From contig OX465582.1 of NCBI GenBank assembly GCA_950022655.1, forward strand, positions 96,672,704 to 96,736,703: a stretch of DNA of 64,000 nt, written 5' to 3'. The notes below the pieces were generated by a model that searched no databases, was not told where the DNA came from, and saw only the letters and a list, made by a program, of their open reading frames with translations. The translations under genes and the position numbers were made by a program. Shown piece by piece: positions 22,861 through 45,314 of this stretch (its first letter is position 1; every line of letters starts with the position of its first letter). Source of the DNA: Alentia gelatinosa (lineage: Eukaryota > Annelida > Polychaeta > Phyllodocida > Polynoidae).

Positions 22861-24340
22861 TTTCGTATTTATCCTACCCCATCTCACCGATATACAGAGA
22901 ATATTTGTAATAATCCATGTTAGTAGTTATCAATGCTACCGGATCTACTTTCTTTATCTCGTCCCTGATTGGTCCGTTTTTTTATTCACCTCGGTACATA
23001 AATAAAACTTTATCCAACGCTATGTCAAATACATTGAGTCAATGTTAAACCTATGGCGTTTTTTATTAGGGGTAAGATAAGGAACTTGAAAGTTCACTGC
23101 CATGATTTACTGTATCTTGGAAGCGCAATGAGAAAATTGAATACTCTCTTTTTTTTGGTAGCACTGGCACAAGTGTCGCTGTAGTGTCACTGTTTGCAAC
23201 ACCGACATTGTGACACAACATGCGATAATAGACGTGACATGTGTTATGAAACGTGACTTCGTTTTGTCCGTTCTTTCTTGCACTGTTGGTGTCGCTTCTC
23301 ATGTCTGTCTAACACTTTTGTGATGATAGTAGCGAAACAGGGACCTGTTTCAGTAGTTTCGTGACATGTCTAGATGGCATCTGTGACACCATATGGGCAG
23401 ATCACAAGATTGCAAGCGATTTAATCGTCCCAAATATGAAGAAGATTGGCCACTCCGATTTTCTGATATTTGCTAGTCTTTTTCCGCTGTTGCTTGCACT
23501 GCTGGTGCCACTGTTGATGTCTGTCTAGGCCATAGATATAGAGAAAGACCTATATAGAGAAAGTCCTGTATATCTATGGTCTAGGCCTAATGTCACGAGC
23601 CTACTGAAACAGGTCCCAGGTCCCTGGGACCTGTTTCAGTAGTAGTAGTATTCACCCCCACCCCCTCAGTGTGACGTACTTTATGGACATTGACAAGGCT
23701 AACTCGAGTTCGGTTTCGTATTTATCCTACCCCATCTCACCGATATACAGAGAATATTTGTAATAATCCATGTTAGTAGTTATCAATGCTACCGGATCTA
23801 CTTTCGTTATCTCGTCCCTGATTGGTCCGTTTTTTTATTCACCTCGGTGCATAAATAACACTTTATCCAACGCTATGTCAAATACATTGAGTCAATGTTA
23901 AACCTATGGCGTTTTTTATTAGGGGTAGGATAAGGAACTTGAAAGTTCACTGCCATGATTTACTGTATCTTGGAAGCGCAATGGAAAATTGTATACTCTC
24001 TTTTTTTTGGTAGCACTGGCACAAGTGGCGCTGTAGTGTCACTGTTTGCAACACCGACATTGTGACACAACATGCGATAATAGACGTGACATGTGTTATG
24101 AAACGTGACTTCGTTTTGTCCGTTCTTTCTTGCACTGTTGGTGTCGCTTCTCATGTCTGTCTAACACTTTTGTGACGATATTTGCTAGTCTTTTTCTGCT
24201 GTTTATAGAGAAAGTCCTGTATATCTATGGTCTAGGCCTAATGTCACGAGCCTACTGAAACAGGTCCCAGGTCCCTGGGACCTGTTTCAGTAGTAGTAGT
24301 ATTCACCCCCACCCCCTCAGTGCGTACGTACTTTATGGAT
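22838..24340 (+). repeat. segmental tandem duplication
   Basis: Unit 1 is 22838-23689 and unit 2 is 23690-24340. Both begin cattgacaaggctaact and end cgtactttatgga. Identity is very high over hundreds of bases. Unit 2 lacks about 200 internal bases (the part around 23340-23550). Both units carry one TIR segment and one 'cctgtttcagtag' palindrome. Confidence 0.9.
22869..23083. mobile_element. TIR segment (TTTATCCTACCCC / GGGGTAAGATAA)
   Basis: Inverted ends with inner motif caatgttaaacctatggcg. Duplicated at 23719-23934. Confidence 0.7.
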
Positions 24341-24354
24341 TGTGCATTTGAAAT

Positions 24355-24490
24355 CACAAGAGACAGGCGACTCCCAAGCAACCACCATGCGAATGCCTGA
24401 TCCACCGAAGCGAATTTTTCATGCGACTTTGTGAACGCTCGGTGAACGTGTGCGACCGCTTAATTCGCCTAAAAGAATTTGGTGCTTGAG
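24355..24490. mobile_element. MITE remnant related to 14640 copy
   Basis: Shares agagacaggcgactcc, atgcg(a)..gcctgatccac(t/c)gaagcgaatt and cttaattcgcc with the right half of the 14640 element. Confidence 0.6.
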
Positions 24491-24714
24491 TGTTTAGCGC
24501 ATGACGCTGACCCGACGTTTACATTAGACGACTTAATGCGTGGCGACTGTAGATCGTCAGCCAATAGTCGTCAGGTGGTGGCAATGTCCACCGCAAAAGT
24601 CGTCAGCCTCAGATTCTACTCAAGCGTTTACACTGACGACTTTCAATAGAAATGGACATAGGCGATTGATTGAGTTAACCTTGGTTTACCTGTCTATAGG
24701 GGCATAGGGGTTCC

Positions 24715-25440
24715 TGCCCCCCCCCCCCAATTTTCCACTATAGTTTTTGTGTATATACGTGGGTGTTCCCCGTAAAAACGGTGTGTACCTCCACCATAAT
24801 AATACTAAAAATCATCACCCCTCGCTACACAGAATCACCTGAAAAAAATTGCCTAACCCCTCCCCCAACTCTTTTTTTTTTTCAAAAAGCGCCACCCCCC
24901 CTCCCCCCCCCCAAAAAAGGATACAAAAATTATTGGGACCACCATGGAAAATAGAATTAGCCCCCGACAGATGTACTAAGATTAATTCCCCTGTCCAATG
25001 AAAATATATTTCTAAAAAATCACAAACACCCTCAACATTGGCCCCTGAAAAAAATTGTTCACCCCTTAATTGTTTTTGTTAGAGCCCACTCCCCAGGAAA
25101 TTTATTTAAAAATCGCACAATCCCATTATGTATCTTAAGAAAAAGTCCCCCATAGAAAAATAAAGATGAAATAAGCCCTCCCCCCCAAATACACACAGAG
25201 TTACCAATATAAATCCCCCACCACAATGAAAGTACAAAAACAATCACCCCCTGCCCCAACACAGGAAATATTTGCCCTACCCCCACCCCTGAAATTTTGT
25301 CTTAAAAAATCCCCCCAGGCATTTCTGTTTAAATCCCGCCATGGAAAGATTTAGGTAAAATTACCCCCCCTCTCCCCAGAGTTGCCATAATAAGTCCCCT
25401 GTCCTCTTGAATATACACCCCTCCCCCACAGAGGTACCTG
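24715..25440. repeat. degenerate C-rich satellite
   Basis: Alternating runs of C (5-10) and A/T text such as agttaccaatataaatcccc recur at variable spacing of roughly 45-90 bases. Strand asymmetry is strong: almost no G-runs occur on the plus strand. No gene. Confidence 0.6.
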
Positions 25441-25479
25441 AATAAAATAAAACGCTAATATATGTACTTCTAACTCGCA

Positions 25480-25630
25480 TTCGGTTTAGTATTTATCCTA
25501 TCCGTCTCTAATAATTCATTTGTTACCCTCATACAATAAATAACACTTTACTGCACACTCATTCAAATACAATGAGCCTATGTTAAACCTATGACGTTTT
25601 ATTTTAATTAGGGTTAGGATAATGATACAA
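25480..25630. mobile_element. TIR segment (TTTATCCTATCC / GGGTTAGGATAA)
   Basis: Inverted ends with inner motif tatgttaaacctatgacg. The hairpin half that would precede it is reduced to the text ctaactcgcattcggttt. Confidence 0.6.
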
Positions 25631-25639
25631 AATAATATG

Positions 25640-26430
25640 TCCTGCGGTTCTCTATGATTTCCACTCATCACATCATCTGACGTTTCCATTATCATCGCAT
25701 TACGTTTTGTTATACTCATTTGTATGATTGCACCATAGAAATTGCAAATGGGATAGTGAATTACTGTATGCTGAGCCAGTTCTAAAACCACGATATGCTT
25801 GTGAATCTAAGTTCAGTAAAAAAAGATCACCAACGTTCTAGAAATTAAGGGAGCGAAACCAGTTCTAAAATCCAAAAGGGAAAGGAGTATATTATTTAGG
25901 TCGGAATTATCAGCGTCAGAAGTACAGCAATTTTCGAAGAACACGTCAAACACCACAGGTAGCATAAACATGAAAGGTAAGAGGTTTATTTTTCTATAAG
26001 GGATAGAATAGCTACTCATGATTGGTTATTGATATATTGTACTTGTTCTAGTCAATTGCTCTAATACATATTTGGTTTTACTACTCTATCTGAGAGATAC
26101 AACCTAGTTGTGTTTCATATATGTGGTTGAGAAACCTCACAATACATTGGAACATCCAATGTGGGCAGCATGACAGAGAAGGTCAGAAGTAAGAAATAAG
26201 CAAGGGAGCCATGCGTGGCAAGGGAATGGTTGAAGATAAAAAAAGAACAGAGTGTGTCTCTAAGTTTGTTCGGAGAGGCATTAAGCTTTATGGTGTGTCG
26301 ACGTAATGTATATTAAAACATCTTAAGTGTTTTTCGTTTTTGGTGGGTTTACTGGAGTACCAACAATGGAATATAGCCTGTGCATACTCGTGTAGATGTC
26401 TGCGTCTATGTTGTATCTGTGTGCTGTCTA
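25640..26430. other. no gene seen
   Basis: Intergenic. The start-codon exon of gene B is expected in or upstream of this stretch but could not be identified. Confidence 0.35.
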
Positions 26431-26433
26431 ATT

Positions 26434-26600
26434 AGGCCCGGCGTCCACCGACTACGATATGGCTCCGATATGGTCTGCGATGCAACTCCCGATACAAAAT
26501 CAAAATCGCGTCGTAAGGTGACTTAATATCGGGGCAGTTGACCACGTTTCTGCGATTAGACAGCGATAAAAACCCCATACAATGCGTGGTGAATTGGTTA
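26434..26600. mobile_element. MITE family CGTCCACC, truncated copy
   Basis: The left end ggcccggcgtccaccgacta is intact. The sequence follows the 41089 copy to about 26600 (caatgcgtggtgaattgg) and then stops, so the right half is lost. Confidence 0.7.
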
Positions 26601-26659
26601 ACTGAAAAACTGAAAAAGTTATTGAACGATAGCCCTTGTAACAGGTACAGAAATACCGC

Positions 26660-26915
26660 AAATATTTGTAGTAGTTTTTCAATTATCCTAAATTCTGAGA
26701 GATTTGCAGGGTATTTTGTGTTCTACATGTAAATAGAGATGCTCATATTTATATGGTAAATGAAATACTCTCACTTCTATCATTATTTATGTCAAACAAC
26801 TTTCTACAGTGGAAAGCACCTCATGTGTTGCAGGGTTTTGTTTTGTCAACAATGCCATGTGCTTCTCTGAAGGAGCAGTCTAATCAACTGTGAATTCCCA
26901 TTATAAAATGGTTTA
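26660..26915 (+). repeat. dispersed repeat R5, copy 1
   Basis: It matches 38680-38945: atcctaaattct, tatttatatggtaaatga, aggcacctcatgtgtt, cagggttttgttt and gcagtct.atcaac. Confidence 0.75.
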
Positions 26916-27097
26916 AGTCTAATTCTTTATATGTAGCATGTCTGTCTTGTCTTTGTATTGTACCCTTGTTTTTAACCTACCTGGGAAGAGCGTCTACGGA
27001 CGATAGCTTGTGTCTATTTATTTGAATTTAAAAACAAAACAAAACCCAGTTGGCTCGTATTACATACATTATGTGGTTTGTTACCTTTTACTTAAAG

Positions 27098-37843
<10,746 letters not shown>

Positions 37844-37852
37844 GTAGGTGTT

Positions 37853-38060
37853 ATGTAAAGTGGAATTTACATGGTGGAATTCATTAACCTCACAGGGTTC
37901 AAAATCTCATGAGATTCTGTTCCTTTTTAGGGAGTAAATATCGTCAACAATTGCAGGTGTAAAACATGTCTCAGGGAAATGGAACACTATAATTTAGACG
38001 AAGAAATTGTGTTAGAGTACAGAATCTCAGCAGGATTTGTCTCAGACAAACACACTGTGA
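37853..38060 (+). repeat. dispersed repeat R1, partial copy 2
   Basis: Shares tctcatgagattctgttcct, aattgcagg, agaa(g/a)..attgtgtt and aatctcagcaggattt with 46510-46660. Confidence 0.7.
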
Positions 38061-38104
38061 GGTACATGAATCCCATCGTGTGAATCCCGTTTAATATGAT
38101 GATA

Positions 38105-38335
38105 TGTACGATGATACAAAAAAGGTAATAGCTAACCTTTAAAAAGATTTTAATTAGAATGTTTCTCTGAAAAAATAAGAGATTTCGCCACACGATCTAC
38201 TGGGGAACCAGCGAAAAATCCGACGAGTATCATTTTGGTACCAGCTGAATGCTCTCCCGCAATGCCCTAGAAAAATGGCGGGCGTTACCTGGCCTAATAT
38301 GTGAGTGCACATTGGCCAGGCTTCCAGGCTAAAGT
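38105..38335 (+). repeat. dispersed repeat R4, copy 2
   Basis: See the copy at 22150-22360. Confidence 0.7.
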
Positions 38336-38363
38336 TAGTATGTTGCCAACTTCCACTAACGCC

Positions 38364-38386
38364 GGGGGGGGGGGGGGGGGGGGGGG
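38364..38386. repeat. poly-G run of about 23
   Basis: Uninterrupted G after aacgcc. Confidence 0.95.
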
Positions 38387-38679
38387 CTGAAGACCTGTCC
38401 AGCATGCACTGCGCACGGACCATATCATCTAGTCCGTTCACGCACCGCGTTGCCTTTGGGTTACGGTACGTGAAGGTCTAACAGAGCATGGCTCTGACTG
38501 GCCAGTCCCGTGTGGGTGCCTGTACGAGAAAGGAATATTATCATTTGTTGTTCTAAATATAGTACCAGCTAGCGCTATAGACCCACTGTCCCAGCAGAGA
38601 TCTTGCGCTCTACTTCCTGCGGCCGCTTATATCTCTGCCCCAACCTGCCTGTTTGGGCTCAAATCTGGCCCATACGCCA

Positions 38680-38945
38680 GTTTTTGAAATATCCTAAATT
38701 CTTAGCGCTTTGGGCAGTATTTTGTGGTTTACAAGTAAATAGATATGCATATATTTATATGGTAAATGATTTACACTCATTTCTGTTATTTATTATATCA
38801 AATCAGGTAATGCCTTAGGGATTACTTTCTTCATTGGAAGGCACCTCATGTGTTACAGGGTTTTGTTTGTCAACATAACACATGTGCTCACTCGAAGGGG
38901 CAGTCTGATCAACACTAGATTCACATCATAAAGTAGTTTAGAGAT
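38680..38945 (+). repeat. dispersed repeat R5, copy 2
   Basis: See 26660-26915. Confidence 0.7.
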
Positions 38946-38949
38946 GAAA

Positions 38950-40875
38950 AAGAAACAGCTGGATTGTCTGTTAACCCAATTTAACAATTCCTATATTTCC
39001 AAACTAATGATATGTGAGTTGTTTGACTCGTATAACTTTTGACAGTTGCCTTGTTTTGAATCTGAAATGTTCGCTGGTCTCCCCTGTCCTTTGTGGAGAC
39101 CCAGGGAACAGGCTTTGGGTTGGGGCAGAGACTAAGCACAGCGCTAGCGCCGCGAAAGATCTGGGGGAGAGTGCTATAGACCCTGGCTATAGACCGCATT
39201 AGTCCTGACGTCATTATCGGGATTTCCCACCTACCACGTGGCATTTTGGTGCCTAGTATTGTGGCGGTTCTGCTGCTTAACAAAAATGAATGTTTTGAAC
39301 TTATCTTTACTGGCAAGGGTAAAGATAGATGAGAATACATCTAATAGGAAACATGTTTTAGAACTAATCTATGACTGCAAGATCGTTATATTTGTTTGAA
39401 CCATTATAACTCTCCAAGCTGATTTATTTGGTACATGCCCACTAAAAGCTACTCTAGGACCTATGTTTGAAGACTAACACACTGGTTTCTAACAAATCAT
39501 TCAGGGCAGGTTAGTACCAGTGGAGGCAGGAATTCCTGACTTAAAATGGCACCCCATAACAGTCTTAGTTTGAGCTGTGTACCCTGGCCCTGGTGACAAC
39601 GGACTGTACTAGAGTCTATATATTATCAAACGCGACGGCTGCTGTGCCATTTACAAACGTGAGGCCTTTCAGTCAAGATCCAGCACAGACTGCCTGTGTC
39701 AGCCAGGTAGAGGGAGTGTAGTGGGAGGGGTGACGGCAGGTGTAATGGTGCTAGGCAGGTGGTGGGAAGCACACAGGGACTGAGGGCAGTCTACATCCAG
39801 CCTACCAACTTCAGCAGTGCACATTGTTATCTACACTTTTCAAAAGAGGATCTCGGGCAGTTTCCACTGGAGACCTTCCGAGTTCTTCAAGTTTTTCAAA
39901 TACAAAATAACCTAATTTTAAATCTGGGACAGTCAGTTGAATTGTGGGAGGATACTTCTCCTTCTATTCACATTTTCAAGATGTAAACATTGGACCAAGT
40001 GCTTTGTTTTTCTTTTGACATTTCAAGTTTAACCCTCTGATGAAACTAAAAAATATCATTATCTAACTATTTTGTCTGAGGCAAAATAATTCGCGTACGC
40101 GTTCGCTGCCCTGGTCCCGGGTGTGGGTGTGGGGCGTCTAGCGTTAACAAAAAATTTTCAAGCAGATCGAACGTCTTGTCAATCTAACTATTTTGTGCTA
40201 GAGGTTAGACTAATTTGATATTGGAAAGCACGATTCTCACATTTATTTTCACCAATAATCAACCAATAAGCCATACTTACTTCATCGAATAACGTGGATA
40301 GGGACCTGGTTTTGTACATACACGTGGTAATTAAAAGTCAACACGAGAATGGAAATATAAAACTTTATAACGTATAAAATTGTGTGGTAGTATAAAACGG
40401 GCAGTTTGTGCCTTGGTAAAATGCTTTGTACAATTGTGAGTTATTTCCCCTCACTGTGAGATAAATTAGCCTTATACAATGATAATATTTTAAAAAAAGG
40501 TGTTTGACGGGGTTGGCGGGTGGGTGAACCTTGACACTGTGATAGAGGCGGACGCCTTGTGAGAGAGTGAGGCCGTGTCTGGTCGCGCTCTGGTTATATA
40601 GGTGCCGTGGTTGCTGGTACCCGGTGAGAGTGGTGCTGTAGGTGTGCACTGGTAATAGAGTATAAAAGTCGGAACAGACACGGTTTGAAACAGTATAATA
40701 AAAGGCGTAACAGCCAGAGTGAAATAAAACGGTTGACTCTAAATTACTATATAATTTACAATTATCTTCTAATTTGACATAGAAACGGCCGCGGTGCATG
40801 CTTTGCAGATCTTCGGTCCCCCCCGACTAACGGTATTGGTGCTATCATTCTCCAAGCGCTGCCACTTGGTTCTTG
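38950..40875. other. no gene recognised
   Basis: Contains a 144-codon minus-strand frame at 40365-40799 (Tyr/His/Thr-rich, start MHRGRFYVKLEDN) and a 119-codon one at 38981-39340. Neither shows a domain, compositional bias of coding DNA or splice context. Confidence 0.35.
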
Positions 40876-40878
40876 TTT

Positions 40879-41072
40879 AATACATCCACCTAATACAAAG
40901 TGTCCATAGAAAACATATGGGGATCATGTATGTACATACCCGGAGCATACAGATATGTTGTATGCTACGGGTAGCAAAAGCCGGCGCATACGGAAAAAAT
41001 AGTGCGTATGAAAAAAATACCAAAATGAACTAATACCGGTACCTAACTTGTCAAGGAAAAGTGGATAATAAA
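40879..41072. mobile_element. TIR segment (CATCCACCTAATAC / GTGGATAATAAA)
   Basis: It is the inverted relative of 42473-42660: the two share cctaatacaaag..tccatagaaaacat, 'acatacccgg' and 'gcatacgg(g)aaaa(a)tagtgc(a/g)ta' in opposite orientation. Confidence 0.6.
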
Positions 41073-41088
41073 TACAATATAGACTGGT

Positions 41089-41376
41089 TTAGGCCCGGCG
41101 TCCACCTACTACGATATGGCACCGATATGCCCTACGATGCACCTCCCGATGCAAAATCAAAATCGCGTCGGAAGGTTACCTAATATCGGGGCAGTTGACC
41201 ACGTTTCTGCGATTAGACACCGAAAAAATCCGATACAATGCGTGGTGGATTAGCTTGTCTAGACATACCTCTACGATTTTGCACCTTCCCGATATGGCAC
41301 CGATTTTGACATTTTGTATCGGTGCCATATCGGGAGGTCTACGATTCTATCGTAGTAGGTGGACGCCGGGCCTTAG
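41089..41376. mobile_element. MITE family CGTCCACC, best copy
   Basis: The ends taggcccggcgtccacctac and gtaggtggacgccgggcctta are exact inverted repeats. The interior is a long imperfect palindrome of GATATGGC and CGTCTAGA-like modules. Confidence 0.85.
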
Positions 41377-41379
41377 TTA

Positions 41380-41880
41380 CTATATTTATCATTCGTAGTT
41401 TATTCACCGGACCCCAGACTCCGTAAAGAAACCATTTCTCCAACATATGCAAGATTTCTCTCAACATCTTCCAGTAGACAACTAGCCCCATCCAAGAGGG
41501 CCCGTTCTGTCATGCACGAACTCTCCGGTCTTTTACATAAAAAGCGTATCGTTAACATTCAGGACAGACGCGTCTTTTACTTTTACGCATGAATTTTATT
41601 GTTTTTTCTAGGTGGAAACTCAGAAATAGAAAATAATTGGACCATGTCCATATAGAGCTAGTCATGAAGCCTGCCGTCGTGTTCTCTCCCTTGGGGGAGT
41701 GTTTATGTATTGTGAATTGAGTCTATAGATGATAATGCAAACTAATCTTTCCACAGGCTAATAATGCGCCTTACCTTATTCCAAATATAAATCGGCATAG
41801 GCTTAAAATGGGATTTGTTTATGTCACGGGTGTTACTTTCTAATACTCAAATGTGGAAACGGAGTAGGATTAAATCTAGA
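41380..41880. other. no gene seen
   Basis: Nothing recognised. Confidence 0.4.
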
Positions 41881-41884
41881 CGCC

Positions 41885-42010
41885 ACTCGTTTGAGTTTGA
41901 GTTTATTTATGTTACTTATTTTGTTGGCTTCGTAATGTTAATCATCTTTGACTCGTGAAATTACGGACACAGCAAAATACATGACATAAATAAACTCAGA
42001 CTCAAACTCG
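41885..42010. repeat. long hairpin related to 112-188
   Basis: Arms gtttgagtttgagtttattt and aaataaactcagactcaaac. The inner palindrome includes attttgttggct and is decayed near the centre (ttgactcgtgaaatt). Confidence 0.75.
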
Positions 42011-42344
42011 TGACGCCTCTTGATATTATCGACTTAGTTATGTAACGCTGAGCTCTCGGCCAAACAATAACATGTTTAACATATTACTTTCATAGCATAT
42101 ACAACATGTACGTTCCAATTCCTAATGTATTTTTTTATTGCGAGTAAGTCTCCATGGTGATTCCCCTCTTCAATATGCTGAACGATAGATAGAATACCCT
42201 CTCAATACCCCTCTCCTCCAATATATCAGTATGTTTTAGATGGAGTTGGGAGTTATCAAATGTAGGTCAGCCAGATAGAGCTACGTTGCGCTTATTATGG
42301 AACAGCACATTTCTGATAAGTAGGATATATATACACACAATATT

Positions 42345-42465
42345 GACTGATTTCAGATAAAAGCGGCCGTATGCTCCAAGTGGCTGACGCGCAGTAATGC
42401 CCGAGCGTATTCGAGGATATTGCGTAGAGAGCATACGACCGCTTTCATCTGAAAGCCGTCTATAT
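42345..42465. repeat. hairpin with GTATGCTC stem
   Basis: Arms tcagataaaagcggccgtat and atacgaccgctttcatctga. Centre cccgagcgtattcgagg. The TIR segment at 42473 follows directly. Confidence 0.7.
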
Positions 42466-42472
42466 ATCATTC

Positions 42473-42660
42473 ATCATCCACCTTTTCTGGACAAGCGGCA
42501 TGTCAATATCAGTTCGTTTTAGTATGCACTATTTTTCCGCATGCACTATTTTCCCGTATGTGCTTCCCAGAGCATCCAACATATCCAATATATGCGCCGG
42601 GTATGTCCATACACATTCTCTATGTGTTTTCTATGGACTCTTTGTATTAGGTGGATAATA
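42473..42660. mobile_element. TIR segment (CATCCACC / GGTGGATAATAAA)
   Basis: The inverted ends are catcatccacc and ggtggataataa. See 40879. Confidence 0.65.
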
Positions 42661-43119
42661 AAAATGAATAGAGTGAGGAGTGCACAATCTGTGTCATGAG
42701 AAGCCGTATATATTCATGGTTGGCAGTAGATCTATGTGTCTATATACCGGAAATTAATAGTATTATGATATGCATAGCAACCCTTGTACGTCCCACTTTA
42801 CTTTGTTAATGGTGTACACAAGATCACATATCAGATAAACCCAGTTTCCATCGGCCGACGAAGCACCCCTCTCATAAGATCTCACACTCTCTAATCTCTC
42901 AGTCGTAATCTGTACAAGGTTCTCACTGCACTAGACTTAGAGCCTTGAGAATCCACTGGCACAAAGTATTCCCGCTAGGTGGCATCATTGAGACTATAAG
43001 AATCCTTGGTTGCATTGATGTACGACTTTAGCATGGGAGGCAGGCCAGGGGATTCTCAAGGCTCCAAGCCTAGTTCGTTAAGAATTCTTCTCCATAGAGC
43101 GTAGTGAGAGTACAGTAAT

Positions 43120-43265
43120 TAAACGATGTTCCTGTAAACGTACAAATTTCTATCCGAACTCTGCCCTTGGCACGTTTACAACGAGGTGTTTACACCGAGT
43201 TGTAAACGTGCCAAAGGCCAGAGTGAGGATAAAAATTTGTACTTTTACAGGCACAACGTTTTATC
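43120..43265. repeat. long hairpin inside the hAT-like element
   Basis: Arms tggcacgtttacaa and ttgtaaacgtgcca are exact, and the palindrome extends outward through actctg/cagagt to cctgtaaa/ttttacagg. Centre cgaggtgtttacaccgag. Confidence 0.8.
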
Positions 43266-43403
43266 TTTACTATATGCCTCAAAAACATTCATATATTTAC
43301 CTTATTTAAGTTTTAAGTGCCATTTTAAATCCAATTTTGGCACAGAGTGGTCGACATGAACCCTAGCTTTCGCTTCGTCCGTGGAATGCGGCTCTGACGT
43401 TAT

Positions 43404-43440
43404 CGCATAGCAACGCGCATAGCAACTAGCATAGCAACAT
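43404..43440. promoter_or_regulatory. three tandem GCATAGCAAC units (RFX half-site-like)
   Basis: Units at about 43405, 43417 and 43429, each followed by two spacer bases. GTTGCTATG (the complement) resembles the half-site of the RFX X-box. Tandem rather than inverted order is unusual, and the block lies inside a mobile element, so a regulatory role is only possible. Confidence 0.3.
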
Positions 43441-43964
43441 TTGTTGTGGCTTGGAAACCGGCCGGAAACCAGCGGGAAAACATAGGGGAGAAAACATAGC
43501 AGTTGTTCTCTCATTGCACTCCTGTTTTTAAGGTGCTTGCCATGCTTATTCAGGTTTTTATTACAGTACATGTACTTAAAAGTTTTTTTGTAATTCAAAT
43601 ATGTATTTTTGATTTTACAGTATTTCAATAAGTCTTCTTTATGTACTCCAACGTTAACGTTACAGATGTCGAAGCGGAGCCACCGTCGGCCATTTTAAAA
43701 TATCGACATCGTAATCATATCCGTTACGACCGTGAAATGAACCCTGACATACTGCACAGCTGTGCATTATATCATGGGGAGTAGCGTGTAGTAATTAAGT
43801 CACTTACGGCAGTAGGTATATAATAAAGAATACGACTTAGAGAGTGTGAGATCTTATGAGAGGGGTGCGACGAAGGAGAACACAAACAAAAATACCGTCG
43901 ATTTTTTTGTGTTCTCCTAATATCCTATTTACATTGGCCATCACTAATATACAGTCAGGAACCA

Positions 43965-44060
43965 CCAATATACTGTCTGAGCCAACAGACCTGAATGTCA
44001 TAAAACGATAAACCTTGTACGAGGTACAGAAAAGGGTCTTCGTGTACGATCCTAGATTAA
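43965..44060. repeat. dispersed repeat R6, copy 1
   Basis: cgataaaccttgtacgag.ta.agaaa..ggtctt..gtacgatcctagatta aligns with 57105-57182; both end at aaacgg(g)ccccagg. Confidence 0.7.
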
Positions 44061-44069
44061 TAAACGGCC

Positions 44070-44690
44070 CCCAGGCCTTAGTTACAGAAGCCCATATGAT
44101 TATGTCTTCCAAGATTTCAAATGAAATAGCTCTGAATATGTTTTTGTTGTATTCCCAATGGCGGACAAAGAAGGTGATGCCGCGGAGTCTTTGAAATTAC
44201 CCTTTTAATGAAAAATTGAATGTGATGCTCCTGTGTCTCTATTCAGTAATATGTAAACGCTTCTAATATGAATACATATCTTTTTTCCAGGCACTAGAGG
44301 TCAGCCAATCGATTGCAAAGACGTGTAATCTACGGGCAAGGGATAGTCGGCCAGGATACAATTAAGGACATATTGTAGCTATGGGTTTCTTGTGTTTTGA
44401 CACATAGGACATACGCACACATTCAACAATAATCTCCTAACACTAAGGATGGTACTAGGACATCTCCAGTAAAGGATTCATCAATGTGGTATACTAATAC
44501 AAGGGTAGTGGGTCGCGGCAATGATGTTTTTCCACCAGTATGATGGGACATTCCATATCTGTAGCATCAGATATGATGCTTTATCTCACACCTAGTGAAG
44601 TTTAGCCATAGTAATATCACTAGAAGAAAATACTCAACAACCACCTCTGTAAAGGGACAATACAAAGCCACGGCTGTGGCGGAGTGAATG
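44070..44690. other. no gene seen
   Basis: Nothing recognised. Confidence 0.4.
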
Positions 44691-44706
44691 TGAGATTACG
44701 TCATTT

Positions 44707-44838
44707 ATCTCACCCCAGATATTTTTTCTCCATAGACTTAACATTGGAAACTCGTATCTAACACCCATTAGATATTTAGGAAAAATATCCAATGGGGGAT
44801 AATGTCACAAATGTTAGGCCATTAAAGGTGAGATAAAT
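44707..44838. mobile_element. TIR segment (ATTTATCTCACC / GGTGAGATAAAT)
   Basis: Perfect inverted ends. The inner motif catagacttaacattgg matches the inner motif of the TATCCTACCC segments in inverse orientation, which links the two subfamilies. Confidence 0.75.
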
Positions 44839-44844
44839 TCAGAA

Positions 44845-44955
44845 ACCCACTCAAGTTGAGAGTCAGAGCTCGATCAGATCTCATTTGAATCACATAGCTT
44901 CGCCTTGTGAATTACTACGTGATTCAAACTCGATGGGATACGAGCTCAGACCCTA
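44845..44955. repeat. long hairpin, GCGAAGC centre, beside 44707 segment
   Basis: Arms cagagctcgatcagatctca.ttgaatcac (left) pair with gtgattcaa.ctcgatgggatacgagctc (right). The centre is agcttcgcctt, the complement of aaggcgaagct. Confidence 0.75.
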
Positions 44956-45089
44956 AACTTTCATGGGCTTCCTCTATAATATGCGATTGACCAGTCAGTG
45001 GCCAGGATTTCAGAGAAAAGACAAGAAATACACATCCAAATTTGAACAATCCTAGCAGGATTCGCTAAGTAATTTCAATCATTCTGATA

Positions 45090-45310
45090 TTGTGATGCTA
45101 TTTAATGCCATTGAAAGAGGTGAGATAAATCCAGAATCGCACTCGAAAAATAAAATACACAATACTTCACTTGTTTGGATGTGCCATAATCATCAATAGG
45201 CTTTGCCTCGATGACGATTGCAGCGCATCCAAACTCATGGAGTATTGAGTATTTATATGATTCTCGATGCAGTTCTATATAAGTTCCAATGGCATTTCTC
45301 ATTTTTATTC
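45090..45310. repeat. long hairpin with GGTGAGATAAAT edge
   Basis: Arms run from aatgccattgaaag to ccaatggcatt, with inner pairs tttggatgtgc / gcgcatccaaa. Centre ataggctttgcctcgatg. Confidence 0.75.
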
Positions 45311-45314
45311 ATAA

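Larger units (their letters stand above)
42864..43867. mobile_element. non-autonomous hAT-like element, 1004 bases
   Basis: The ends CACCCCTCTCATAAGATCTC and GAGATCTTATGAGAGGGGTG are exact inverted repeats (about 31 bases, on through ACACTCTCTAA). They are flanked by the perfect 8-base duplication CGACGAAG (42856-42863 and 43868-43875). An 8-base target site and CA-starting ends are the hAT signature. No transposase frame; the interior holds a hairpin and a tandem GCATAGCAAC block. It sits inside a related copy of the GGCCGAC MITE. Confidence 0.9.

Noticed and set aside
40365..40799. 144-codon minus-strand frame as a gene
   Set aside because: No domain, low-complexity Tyr/His/Thr composition, no splice or promoter context.
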